Assembly (NCBI GenBank): GCA_000310025.1
Contig: FN649752.1
Location: 571,126 to 635,125, forward strand
Source of the DNA: Ectocarpus siliculosus
Lineage: Eukaryota > Sar > Phaeophyceae > Ectocarpales > Ectocarpaceae
Reading direction: 5' to 3'
Length of the DNA: 64,000 nt
Shown in pieces: positions 16,271-27,960 of this stretch (position 1 is the first letter of the stretch; each line of letters opens with the position of its first letter). The translations under genes and the position numbers were made by a program. Under the pieces are notes generated by a model, which did not search any database, had not been told where the DNA came from, and was given only the letters and a program-made list of their open reading frames with translations.

Positions 16271-17774
16271 ACCGCTTTCTATGGGAGCAAAAAGTTGCGA
16301 GAAAAGTTTAAGTTTTTTAACAACTTTTGGTCGGGAACTCTTTTTTGTCAAAAACACTTTTATTGCACGCTCACTGGGGTGAAGGAAGTTTTCTTCACGG
16401 GACTGGGGGAATGCGAAGCAACGGCCCGAAGCAGGCGCACCCCTTCATACCACACCGAGAAATCGGCAGAGCATGCAGCAACAGCTTGGGAAGTGAGTTG
16501 GTAGCACCGAACCTGGAGTTGTGCCTTCCATTCGAAGCCAGGAAGACCTCAATCGTGCTCACATCCAACACAAATTGTTGACAGACTCTACAAATAAATA
16601 CGTATTCTACACAGCTGCGGCCATCGCAGGTAATTCCACCTCGTCCTTCAAGCATTCTGACTTGCCGTTTATCTATCGCGTGGATCGTGCGCATGTGCGT
16701 GGCGGGAGAGGGTCTACCTGCGTGGTAAGGGCAGGTGATTGATGTGAGGGTGGGTCTTAACGAAGAAATCAGATCTCGAAATCACATTCAGACTTGGCTA
16801 CAAGACCGGAAGATCCACAGAACTCTTTCGTTGATTGGCTGAAATGTCATGGAACCCGTCGAATCTTTAGGACTTAAAACAGGACGACCCAAAACCAAAT
16901 CGGGATTTGAAAAAAGGTGAAATCATTTAATCGAATCCCGATTGGGGTGAACAGCGTCCATAGTTGCGGGACCACGGTCTACTCGCATACACGGCGCGTG
17001 CCCACCTACCCCCATCCACACGAACTCCATCCATCGCCGAGCACAGAGGAAAGAAAGAGCACAAAAAGCCAACCCAAAGGGAGGGTGACTGCGCATCGTT
17101 GTTGCACGTGACTGGTGCCGAAAAAAAACGTGTGTGGGATGTGTTGGTCTGTGGGGCAATCTCCCGTGGGTTGTCGAACTTCAAATGCACAGACGAATTG
17201 GCGGCTTTCCGTCGGACGAGAGTCGATTCAAAGTGTCACATGCATAGACATCGTGTCAGTACCGCACAGAGGCCATGTACGCGTTTGGTGTGTGCTTCTC
17301 GGGAGCGATAGCTTCCCATGTGGTGTGGCCACGTCATAACAGTACGTCACAACGGCAATCTGGCAGTTGGCAAGCGGCGGACCTCTCGGGTTGTTCGCGG
17401 TGGACTGCAGAGATATATTTCCATTTGGCAGATCTCCCGTTAAGACACACAGGCCATTTCTGTCCGGATTTTGGGTAGATCCGACTCTTTTATTCTTATA
17501 TCGAAATGTGATTTCGAGATCTGATTTCTTCGTTAAGACCGACCCTGAATTGGCGGAAGTCTCGCCGCGTACCTCTTGTTCGACACTCTTTCCGAGAGAA
17601 CGGTTTGCAAACTTTTGCTCCCAATCGCGCGATTATTGTCAAAAGCGAAAGTTACCAAACTTTTGGAGCGCCTTTTTGCTCCCATATAGAGCGTACATGA
17701 GAAAAGTTGCGAGAATTGAAAGTTTGCAAAGTTTAGCTTTTCTCGCAACTTAACGTTCCCCCCATAGAAAGCGG
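16271..17774. mobile_element. large inverted-repeat structure (outer of a nest)
   Basis: The ends match in inverted orientation: ACCGCTTTCTATGGG at 16271-16285 and its complement at 17760-17774. Inside each end lies AAGTTGCGAGAAAAG or its complement. I could not find a clear target duplication, so the exact ends or the family are uncertain. It encloses the better defined element at 16748-17545, which probably inserted into it. Confidence 0.5.
16748..17545. mobile_element. TIR element with 3-bp duplication, nested
   Basis: The terminal inverted repeats are 39 bases with one mismatch (16748-16786 and 17507-17545), starting GGGTGGGTCTTAACGAAG and GGGTCGGTCTTAACGAAG. Thirty-four of these bases are perfectly paired. 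TGA lies directly outside both ends (16745-16747, 17546-17548). A 3-bp duplication and a GGG start suggest a PIF/Harbinger-type MITE, but TGA is not the usual TWA. No transposase frame is present. Confidence 0.7.
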
Positions 17775-18018
17775 TGTCGTTGTCAGGATGCGGGACGGTG
17801 CGTAACGACGACGGCTTCGTCATCGCGATGGGAGGGGTTAAGCAAAGGCGGACAACCATCGCCTAGTCTACTCAATCAATCCTGAGGTAGATTCCGGGCG
17901 GAAAACGTGTTCGGAATCCCGGACTTCTGGAGCGAATGCTAGAGTAAGGGAGGACATGCTGTTGCCTCAATCCACCACGCACGGTGAAAGGGTTCCATGC
18001 AACAACCAGAGAGGGGCG

Positions 18019-18907
18019 TACCGTAAGGATGCGAGAGAACACACGGTTCGGTGACATCGCACGTACCGGTGATATCGCACCCCCGTGCGTAAAAAAACAA
18101 CCAAGTGATTTACTTCGATTATCGAACGGGGTTCGGTGATCTTGCATGGAGGTGCGATATCACCGATACCCAGCCCCGAGTGGCTCCGGGGCACTCGCTG
18201 CACAGGAGGTACTTCGCGGTATCATAAACGGTGCTGTGCGTATGGCGGTATCGCGTACAAATTGAAACACTGGAAAAGACAACAAAAAACAAGGAGTCAG
18301 AAAAGACTGTCATTGGTCACTTCACGTTGTGATTCATTTCATTGATTCAAGTATTTGCCATCATCAACAGCTGCTACGAAAAGTCTGCTGACAAAGATAT
18401 CGAGCGCTCGTGACGGACAAAATGCAGGAGGAACACAAAAAAAGAGGACATCAACGAAGGGGAAAGGCAAAGGTAATCATGATCCTCAAAAGACAACCGC
18501 CGTTTTCTGTTCAACACCAAACCGCCGCTACTTTTTCTCGATCCTCATTGCTGGGGTGCACCTCCAATGTTACGAAATCAACCTGCTCTCTACCCGTGGT
18601 AGTACTGGTCCACAACACAGCAAGATAACGATATACTTCATCACCCCTAGCGATCGCACCCACGAGACTGCGGTACTGCTGCTGTAGGGTAATCTTGTTT
18701 ACTCAGTATCGCACGTACCGGGGATATCGCACCCCCCGTGCGATGAAAAACCAATGACCAAATAATTTAATTCGATTTTCGCACAAGGACCGGTGACATC
18801 GCACGTACATACCGTTAGCGATACTGCACGGGGGTGCGATAAAAAGTCAAGAACCAAATCATTTAGAAATCGATCGCACCCCCGTGCGTTCTCTCGCATC
18901 CTTACGG
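18019..18907. mobile_element. TIR element with TA duplication
   Basis: The 26-base terminal inverted repeats have one mismatch; both begin CCGTAAGGATGCGAGAGAAC. TA lies on each side (18017-18018, 18908-18909). Inside each end the segments GTGATATCGCACCCCCGTGCG and variants recur in both orientations, giving a multi-hairpin subterminal structure. No credible transposase is encoded; the 110-codon frame at 18355-18687 has no motif. Confidence 0.75.
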
Positions 18908-18920
18908 TACTTCATGTGTT

Positions 18921-19072
18921 CCGATCACCGATCGATGGCCAATCGATCCTTCCTATTTTGGCAAAGGAGACTCAAGAACGGCATTACTTATCCTTTCTAC
19001 CCTGCCTATCGTTTTAATATTCCGCCTTTCCAGCCCACGTCCGATGCCCCAGTATAGCTACGCTTTTCTGGC
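18921..19072. repeat. dispersed repeat, copy 2
   Basis: This resembles 1581-1721 over about 150 bases in the same orientation. Shared words include CGATCACCGA, GATGGCCAATCG and the segment ATGCCCCAGTATAGCTAC. Divergence is substantial. It lies directly beside the right end of the 18019-18907 element. Confidence 0.6.
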
Positions 19073-19159
19073 TTTACAACTACGGTAGAGAGGGGAGGTA
19101 TGCAACAGTTTATTGCGGTGAATGAGGGCACCACAGCAGTCTAAATCGAAGTACAATGT

Positions 19160-19592
19160 ATGAAGTATGCGCTTAATATTCCCTCAGCGCTCCTTCCTGC
19201 CATATGTACTATGCAGAATAGAACCGATAATGGAAGCACAACAGGTTACGACCTTCGCCAAGCGTCTACTGCTGTACAACCTGGAAGGGTTCGACATGTT
19301 CCAGGGGATGGGGGACTCCATCAGACCGGAGGTCATGAACCACTTGCATTCCTCAATCGCAGCATTCGGTAATTTAACAATGAGCCGCGGAGCGAGCGAA
19401 GCGAGCAACGTTTTTTCCCTTCGTCCCCAGGAGGGAAAAAAAGGCTCCATATATCGGCCAAGGTTGCGCCACGCGATACAGGGGCCCCAAAACTTGGTTT
19501 CCCGGAAGCCTATTTTAGCACACCTTTGGGACCAGAACGAGATCTATAGGGCACCGATTGACGATCTGCTCGCTTCTGAGGAAGAACAATAG
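19160..19592 (+). CDS. unidentified open frame, possible exon or remnant
   Basis: A 141-codon frame with protein-like stretches (FAKRLLLYNLEGFDMFQGMG, then AHLWDQNEIYRAPIDDLLAS). They are separated by a low-complexity GAGCGAGCGAAGCGAGC insertion and an AG that could be a splice acceptor (near 19430). I recognise no family. The two halves may be exons of one small gene or pieces of a transposon protein. An exact TACTGCTGTA lies inside at 19266-19275. Confidence 0.25.
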
Positions 19593-19781
19593 GGCGCTCT
19601 TCTCCACACCGGTTTCGTCGTGCTCTGAGAGCAGATGGCCGTGTTTAAAGGAGGGGAAGCCGTGGGCGGTAGCTTGCTCCTAGAGATAGATGAAGGTAGG
19701 TTCTGTCGTTGACACGCTTGTCCACGATCACGTTGAGATGAGAAAGTTGCTTGTTATTGCTGAGAGACGATCAGCAAGGGT

Positions 19782-19814
19782 CTGAGGTGAAGTGGGGATC
19801 CAACTTCACCTCAG
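19782..19814. other. perfect 12-bp hairpin
   Basis: CTGAGGTGAAGT and its exact complement ACTTCACCTCAG enclose the nine-base loop GGGGATCCA. No gene adjoins it. It is either a cryptic structural element or part of a repeat. Confidence 0.6.
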
Positions 19815-20910
19815 GGGGTACGCAGACGAGACAAATAAATCCTAAGAGGGTAGGTGTCTGAAGGGTATACCTCCTGGGACCGACCCACATCCTATCAACA
19901 ATAAGATATACCCTATTTAAGCTAGCAGCCACACTCCTTAACACTAGCCCACCCTGAATATCATATATGCAGATTCTATAATCAAATCAATGCTCAAATC
20001 CTAAAAGCTACAATAAAGATTTTAGCTGACGGTTGATGCTCATGAATCGAAGATATGACTCTTCACAAAACATCCAAAAGGAGGGTGAGTTGTAGAAATA
20101 TCCCGAATCAACCCCCACACCATCATTGAGACGAAAGAAGGATCGGACGGTCACAAGACGACACATCGACATCTCAATGACAACGCTCATACCAATGAAG
20201 GGATAAAGCCAAAAAATATATATGTAGTGCTGCAGAGCACGCTATCCCCGACAGACGACGACAAGGGAAATAAAATCAGAACCGAAACGCCACACACCAC
20301 TCTTTACGCGCATCCGCGCGTATGACAAACGGGAGGAATGAGGGTGACTACCCGAGAGAGTCCCAAAATACGGCAACAAAACTTAAAACTCAAGCAAATT
20401 TCCGAACGAATACGGCCTTTGATACTGGACGCGACGTAAAGGGAAAAAATCAACGCAATCTAGGAAAGCGTCAAGGAAGGGCAGGAGAAATGAACGACAG
20501 GCAAATGCACTGAGAACTATTGCCAGCGTGTCAAGGAACGCAAACCGTATAGAGAGGCGGCCACGGCAAGACACCTGAGAAGCGATCTGACGAACCTCGC
20601 CCTGGCTCGCTGGCGATGCACAACACAGAAAAACATAAACACCGAAAAGTCGCAGAGATACACACAACAACACAACGATTCAAGGGCTCGACGATGATGA
20701 AGGCGTCGCCTGCATGTAGCGATGACGGAGACGAAGTAGAACGAAGTGTGGATGACGACGAAAGTCCACGGGAGAAGACGACGCAACGGGATGGTAGTCC
20801 GAAGTAATAGGCCTAGACGACACGTCTGCGGCACGGTGGAGCTAAAGGAAAAAAAAAAAAAAGTTGGCCAAAGACGAACCAAGAGAACACGGGGAACTCG
20901 GTGTCCACCT

Positions 20911-21125
20911 GGTCAGAGGCAAGCTACACCGACGGAACTTGGGGGATTCTTTTTCCAAGTGTTCAGAGGTAAACAACACCGACGAAACTTGGGGAACTCG
21001 TTTTCCAAGTGTTCAGAGGTAAACAACACCGACGAAACTTGGGGAACTCGTTTTCCAAGTGTTCAGAGGGAAACAACACCGACGAAACTTGGGGAACTCC
21101 TTTTCCAAGTGTTCAGAGACAAACC
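20911..21125. repeat. 50-bp tandem repeat, about four copies
   Basis: TTTTCCAAGTGTTCAGAG recurs at exactly 50-base steps (20951, 21001, 21051, 21101), with AAACAACACCGACGAAACTT between. The first and last copies are more diverged. It lies just beyond the 3' end of the minus-strand retroelement remnant and may belong to its untranslated or LTR region. Confidence 0.85.
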
Positions 21126-21420
21126 ACACAGAGGACACTTCGGAGGAAGCCCTTCAGAAAGACCAAATACGAACAGAACTGAAAAACGAGAGAGAACTTG
21201 CATCCAGGTCGCGGCAATTCACTGATTCAGACGAATGCGTGCAACAAGGAAGAAGAATCATTCGACACCGCGTGTCTTGAGGCGGTGTTGGCCCTGCACC
21301 CAAACACAAAATAAACCAACAAAGGAAATAGACAAGAAAAAAAAACAAACACATTAAAAACAAAAAACAAACAAACAAACAGAACCCAAGATAGACCAAC
21401 TCGTACATGAAACTACGACG

Positions 21421-22966
21421 CTAAGAAGAAATATTGGGAACAGCCGACGGTAAGGAGTCAGTGATGAGAGGAGTGTGACCCCGGGCGTCGCCCAGAGGGC
21501 GCGAGCGATGTTTTTCTAAACACCACGATCCACAGACGGCGTCCACGGCGGTGGAGTAGAGGTGCGCAGGCAGAGGGAGAACGCTGGGACCCGGGTCATC
21601 CAGAAATCGAACGATGCACGAGCCGTCCTGATGGGCACCAATACGTCCGGTCCACCACAGTCCATCGCGGGCCTTGTACCACAGCCGCGCTCCCACCGGA
21701 AGGGGCGAAATGCTGAAGCGACGGAGCCAAGTCGCGTGAAGCACAAGATCAGCCGAGGCAAATAGCGTTCTCCACGATTCCGGGCTAGCTCCCGTTGTGC
21801 CGCGCGTGTCCGAGCCACTCGATACGTACAAGCTGGTCTGACCAAGAAGCTAACTTTCGTTCTTTCATGTCTCACTCTGCTGTTTCAACGAATTTAGACT
21901 TCAAATTTGGCGGGTGCTCGTATAAGACCATAGGGGATGCGCAGGTGCCGGAATTTTTCGGATCTGAGTTGATTTTAGGTATATAACTATCAATTGGCGG
22001 CATAGTTGGGATACTTCCTGTACTGAACTCAGCATAAAAAAAAGTTTCTCAGATCAAGCTGAAAATTGCTGTGCATGTACCTGGGAACATCGCGAGAGCA
22101 AAGATGGTAGTTTCAAGGCTCACGGCATCTTCCATCAGAAGTTATGGTCTATTAAAGAATCCGATACAACACACGAGATACCTGAGGCAACGTAAGGATC
22201 TCGCGATTCCCACGCTGTTTTTTCCAATTTGAAGCTGAAATTTCGACACGGCATCCCCATGAGTACAACAAACAAATAAGCCACTGCGCCGTTTGACTTC
22301 TTTCTTTTTTTCTGCGATTTTTTGGCATAGCAAATATTCCCATGAATACTAATATCAGCCTAACTTACGAAATAAAAAAAAAATCCAAATAACGCAGTGG
22401 CCTTTGTGTTTATAGTACTCATGCAGATGCCGTGTCAAAATTTCAGGTTCTAACTCGAAAAAACCGCGTGGGAAATCCGCTTCAACCTTCAAATTTGCGT
22501 CTTGGTCAGACCAGCTTGTACGGTTACCCTGCTTGCTTTGGCAGACCTCTCGAGACCAGTACAAGAGGATGTGTCGACGGAATTGATCGAGGTCGGACTC
22601 CCGTTCCCATGAAGGAGTAGTCAGGCCTAGCCAATGTGTCTGGTACAGGACAGCGAGAACGCCGCTACGGCCCCGCACCAGTTGATGTCCCGAAATGTAG
22701 TCGACCTCGAGGCGCCCGACAGGCACCGACACATCATCTGCGGTGACGTGAAACGGTGGACATTTGTCGCCGAAAGAGTGCAGGACATAACGCGAAAGCT
22801 CAGCGGGCAGAGATTGGGGCAGGTCGTCCGTCTCGTATGGATTGCGACAGGGCTTGCAACGAAGGACAGACACGCGACATCGAGCTGCTGGGCCGGAAAG
22901 ATCGGAAGGCAGGTCCAGGTAGAGGAGTTTACGCGCCAACGGGCTTCCATCTGGGGTGGCGTCGGT
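21421..22966 (-). pseudogene. retroelement polyprotein C-terminal remnant (chromodomain)
   Basis: Read on the minus strand, 22966-22519 encodes a C-terminal polyprotein piece. Its chromodomain-like part (about 22717-22556) reads VGRLEVDYISGHQLVRG, then AVLYQTHWLGL and PSWERESDL. The conserved tryptophans and aromatic residues fit chromodomains of Ty3-type elements. The lower piece, 21831-21421, carries LWYKARDGLWWTGRI and VRFLDDPGP, then GSWCLE and a stop; I associate this tail with such polyproteins in stramenopiles (recall, not checked). The two parts are separated by the TIR insertion at 21829-22518. After virtual removal of that insertion, the frame runs on for some 25 codons, and a further shift is needed near 21750-21800. 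No reverse transcriptase or integrase core lies nearby. It is therefore a dead fragment. Confidence 0.65.
21829..22518. mobile_element. TIR element with TA duplication, inside the retroelement
   Basis: Perfect 19-base terminal inverted repeats begin CAAGCTGGTCTGACCAAGA. TA flanks both ends (21827-21828, 22519-22520) and the empty target reads CCG-TA-CGTATCG. Inside, two further arms (about 22205-22300 and 22385-22480) are imperfect inverted copies sharing GACACGGCAT, so the element is itself a foldback. No transposase is encoded. It interrupts the chromodomain polyprotein remnant. Confidence 0.75.
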
Positions 22967-22969
22967 GCT

Positions 22970-24580
22970 TCACCGGCATATGTAGCCTATATTCGTAGGA
23001 GATTTTGCTCCCAACCCCGGGGTTTCTACGCGAAAAGGCGTGCACAAAAGCGGACATCGCGCGCGCGCGATTCAGACCAGGACAAGAAACACCGACAAAG
23101 ACGCAAGAACACCACCAACAAACGCATCACCGCTGAGACGCTGGTCTGAGACCAGCTATGAAATCCAGGAGGGGCCGGGCCTATACGACCTGTCACCGTG
23201 GGAATACTGTAGGCATGCGGCATGCAACCTGGCGGGTATTAATTGATGTTGAGTGGGTCCCGACCAATTGCTTCAAAAAGAGCAGACCGATTATCACACA
23301 AATAACACACCTTCCCAAGTCCAGACCACACCTAGCATCATCGACAGAATCCGTCGAGGGCGTGAGGGTCTACTACTGCTGCTGCTGTGCGTTATCAGGA
23401 TGGTTCCCCGCGGGATCGGTTGAGATTGCGTACTTACGCCGCGCTACTGACTGTCTTTGTAAAGAAAGCCGTGCCCCGCATGCTATTATTGCAGGGCTGC
23501 AGCAGGGCCTCTCGGCCTCTCTCGCATCAAAGTCATGACGTCACATGACCGTCAACGGCTTTTTGTTGTTTTTGGTTCACGCTGGACTGCTTGCTTTCAC
23601 TCCTGGGCGGGACTCTCGGAAGGCTTGAGACGAATGTGGTGGGCAAGTTGTGAGCCTGACGCAATATTCGCCATCTGTCATGTCGCAATCCTATATCTAC
23701 GCTGCTGGTCGTGCTCCTCGACGGTGTGATGTGTGATACGCTCGCCGCCGGGGGGATGCCGCACGTATGTGTGCTTCTTCCAGATGCCCAGATTTGCGTG
23801 TTGGCATCCGCACAACGGGGAAACTTCACATTTTGTTTCTTCGTGCATGTGCATCAAAACGGGAAGAAACCACCAACGATGTGAAGTGCAACATTTTGAA
23901 CGGTGGTCGCTCCCGTCGCACGCCTGCTGTCCCTCTTTGGTGCACGCGTAGCTGCACCATATACTATTCACGCTGGTGTGTCGGGCTTCGTCCACCATCA
24001 GCATCGCAGATAAGACTACTGCAAGGTATTGATACGCACCACGCCGCTCATTACCCCCCAACCTAGTATCATTGTTCCTACTCTTTCACGCGTACGTGTA
24101 CGCCAAGTGAAAGACACTTGAGGAATAATAATTATACACACAGAAAGACTATAATACCCATTCCCATCAACCTCCGTATGCAGGTAGGTACATCCGCATA
24201 GTAGTTAGCGGCGGTTTACCAACGACGGTAACACGGATGGATTTATTTATTTGCTGCTCAACACTAAAAACTAGACACACCCCGCGTGATCGACTACTGC
24301 TCCCATCATGTCAACGCCATCTAGCGCGAAACTCCAATACCCGCGCGAACACCAGCCACCAAGTGAGTTTCAGTCTGGAACCTCGTCCAATCCTACATGT
24401 AGACTAACATGGAATCACCTATTCTACCACGCCTTTACTCCAACTCACGCTTGGTGTCATCTCCGGAACGCACCGCGAAAATGTTCAAACTTCGCGTCCA
24501 GATCGCAGCAGCAGCACCCGTAAATCTCGGATCGGAAACGCCATGAAGAACGATGGCGGCGCTATTTCTTTCGCAAGCTG
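22970..24580. other. gene-free stretch
   Basis: I see no supported gene here. A minus-strand frame at 23678-24061 has several Cys and His residues (CSYACTKEGQQACDG, then SPLCGCQHANLG) but no recognisable zinc-finger spacing. A CTGGTCTGAGACCAG palindrome lies near 23149. The right end enters the conserved downstream flank of H4 copy 2. Confidence 0.35.
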
Positions 24581-24583
24581 GGT

Positions 24584-24600
24584 GGTGTTGAGTAAACACC
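24584..24600 (-). promoter_or_regulatory. histone mRNA 3' stem-loop (H4 copy 2)
   Basis: On the minus strand GGTGTT, loop TACTC, AACACC, then ACCCA, 84 bases after the stop. Identity with the H4 copy 1 downstream region extends through the loop and about 60 bases past it. Confidence 0.85.
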
Positions 24601-24684
24601 AGGTTGGTTTGTGAGGGGAGCGTCTCGACCAGGACGGTGAGAGCGTTGAACCTCTTGTCTTGCTGCACCAGGATGATGATGAGC

Positions 24685-25190
<506 letters not shown>

Positions 25191-25204
25191 ACATCATATT
25201 GTTT

Positions 25205-25239
25205 GGTAGTCTTTCTGTGTGTGTTTTTATTATTCCTTA
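25205..25239. repeat. 35-bp dispersed repeat, copy 1
   Basis: It begins GGTAGTCTTTCTGTGTGTG, runs through a T-rich segment, and ends TTATTCCTTA. It is identical to 50760-50794. The flanks do not align, so it is a short conserved word, perhaps a transposon end. Confidence 0.7.
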
Positions 25240-25844
25240 TTAAATTGTTTGCGTCACAAGGTTTGCGCACATCGCAGGCTAAAGTTACACGCGGTCCATC
25301 GCCTTCTCTCTCTCCCCATGCCTTTCAACGATATCTCAATGGTCGTGACTAGCGCGGAACAGACGACTCGTTCTTATAGCGCTACAAATCCGTGAACCTG
25401 CAACAACAGGCCGCCGCACCCGTATACAAAACACAGCACAGCAAATTCACTGCTGCTGTGTGGGCTTCGTTGGTCTGCCAGACAGCCACTACTACAGCAG
25501 TTACAGCTCTACATCAGTAGACCTCTACCTAGTTACTGCACTACTGCCTGTTGGTTAGATAGTCTGTTCAAGTTTGTGTATGTGTACGATATCCGTGAGA
25601 AATTAATTGTACTAATTTGATTATGCTTGAGCATGCGTTTTATGTGCTCTATGTACATGTTCGATACGGTTACACACATACATACATGTAATCCCGTCCG
25701 TGAACAATCGAACCATAACCATTCATTGCTGTTGCCCTAGGAAGTGTTGAACGACACGACGAGTGCGAGTGAAAAGGTACTGTATCTGATCCGTAGGATA
25801 TGCGTACTTAAGCTTTCATTGTAATATTTATTAACATTTTGTTC

Positions 25845-25925
25845 ATGGGTTTGAACTCAGTAACACCGCAGGGAGATGCGAATCTCCAACGCTATATTTA
25901 AAGGCGTTCCACTAAGGCAATGGTC
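25845..25925 (-). other. tRNA-like degenerate sequence
   Basis: On the minus strand an A-box-like TTGCCTTAGTGG, a stem with loop containing TTTAAAT, a variable-arm-like hairpin GGAGA-TTCGCA-TCTCC, and a B-box-like GAGTTCAAACC follow in tRNA order. The anticodon stem-loop is too long and the T and acceptor stems do not pair. It is at best a tRNA-Leu-like pseudogene or the head of a SINE. Confidence 0.25.
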
Positions 25926-26029
25926 ACAGATATGGGGCGGTGTGTACGATCACCGAACAGACGGTGATGCTCGGTAAAGAGGCAGAAATCTCTAGATGAG
26001 ATGGGGACAGAAGTGAAGAGTGAGAGGTG

Positions 26030-26049
26030 TGCGAGGGCACACCCTCGCA
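26030..26049. other. hairpin in a structured segment
   Basis: TGCGAGGG, loop CACA, CCCTCGCA forms a perfect 8-bp stem. Within the next 160 bases further short inverted repeats occur (ACGAGG/CCTCGT near 26080-26095, and CTCCGAGAGA/TCTCTCCGAG near 26152-26177). It could be a small structured RNA or a repeat; no homolog is recognised. Confidence 0.4.
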
Positions 26050-26229
26050 TCCCTCGCGGACAAAAGCCACGGTCAACGATACGAGGAAGCCTCGTGGAAG
26101 ACCTCTTAAGGTTCCTAAGAACGTTGCACGCTTCCTCGTGGCTCGACATCGCTCCGAGAGACAATCTCTCCGAGGGGAATGTGGGACACCTTCTCCAAGG
26201 TTGTAGGATAAGTGGTGAATCATGTAGTA

Positions 26230-27850
26230 GGTTGTAGGTTGCGGGCGTAGAGTTGTGCACATGTTACGCCTTTTCTATTGAAGCGCAGGCTCATGCGAAC
26301 CTTCGCATATACCATGCAGATATTTCTCACGCCATTTGTTCGTCTCTTCGTGAGCGTTGAGAAATATTCCAGTCTACTGCTGTAGATACCATGGATTGGT
26401 GGCCTACCCTAGGAACCCCAACTTCGGCCATATCTATCTTTTAAGTTCCGGCGCTACTTGCATTGGAACGCTCCGGTCGCGCAACCCCCCTCACCTTTTG
26501 ACCGCTCCTTGGCCAATGGGTCGTTGGAATCTAACGTTGGCTACAGCGTATGGATGACTTTTCGCGAAAACGTGCGCTGGGGCGGACTACAGCGCTGCTT
26601 CATCCATTCATAGCGTTCACCTTCCTTCATGACCACGACGGAGTCAAATATGACGGATGCCATGCAAATATATATCTTGCGTTTCCGGCGGCAGACAAAA
26701 AGTCGTCCGGACAATAACGCGAAGAGAGAGAGCCCCACGAGAAAGATATCGGATCGCCTGATGTTTCTTAACATGCACGAGTAGTTTCAGTCTCCTCCCC
26801 CTCCCACCTCTACATTCCACCGCCACGGACGTGTGCCGCAGTAAGATGCGCCCCTGCCAGCCAGGACAACACTCGTGTTGCACGTTTTGATTTCTCCAAT
26901 AGTACGAGTTTGCCATCTACCAGACATACTACACACGAAACACTAAAACTGATCAACACACGCGACTCATGCATGAAAAGAGGAAACTATCAATATCAAC
27001 ATGTGAATTATCGGCGCAGTTCCGTACTTCCTACAATTCACTTTGATTAACGTGCTTGCGTGCAAGTGGAATGGTAGCAAAAGTTGTGTCCAAAATCACC
27101 GGAACTAAATGTTCTGAAGTTAAATGAACACAAAGTTCAAATACCTAGAAATACCTTGCATAACCAACCTGCGTCAGTGCGTCACCAAGGGTAAACGCAT
27201 TCTTATTTAGAAAACGTTTACACCCCAGAGGGCAAGTGCTAAAAAGGAGTACAAAAATACAACATGCACATTTCAATGTCTTTCCTGCCGGGCAGGTTTG
27301 ATGCCTATGGCAAGCCTTACGATACGACACTTGTCCCGAAGGGTTTCTCGAACGTCAACGTGGCGAGGACAGCAACCACAGCACATCATCTAAGCACGTG
27401 TTATTACAACCATGGCGCCTAAGTCGCCATGCCCTTGAAGTGTCCGGCGTTGGAGGGACAAACGCCAACATTCAGGTACAAGTCTCTGTATGCAACAGCA
27501 ACGACCGGTCCGGTGGCGACAACGGCTGCAAAATTATCAACAATAATCACACCAACATCCTAAGATCTGCACAAGGCACCACCAACAAGTACCACACACA
27601 CATAACCTTGCAAGACAGCCATTACATTGTTTCGCTTCAAAACAACCACAAGATCTCTGTCCATCACGATCATCCACACAATAATAGGTACAGCAACGGC
27701 ACTGGTGAACCTTCATGTAACGTATTTCCATGACAAGAGTGCGATGCGTTGCCGCCATATCTGCTCGATGGGCAACTTTTGGAACTCATCGCTATCGCAA
27801 GTGATAACGCGCTCACTTTGCGATTGCTTTTCATTCTTTGGTCGGATGGG
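26230..27850. other. gene-free stretch before H1
   Basis: I see no gene here. An exact TACTGCTGTA lies at 26375-26384. The open frames are short and without motif. Confidence 0.4.
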
Positions 27851-27851
27851 T

Positions 27852-27868
27852 GGTGTTGAGTAAACACC
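27852..27868 (-). promoter_or_regulatory. histone mRNA 3' stem-loop (H1)
   Basis: On the minus strand GGTGTT, loop TACTC, AACACC, then ACCCA, 92 bases after the H1 stop. It shows that the spliced H1 gene carries the same 3' signal as the intronless core histones. Confidence 0.85.
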
Positions 27869-27960
27869 AGTGGCGTTTTTGCTGGGAGGGTCGAACCCAA
27901 CATGAGAGGGTGCCGGTGAGAGAAGATGTGAAACCTCGCCAGCATTGGAGATGGATGAGC

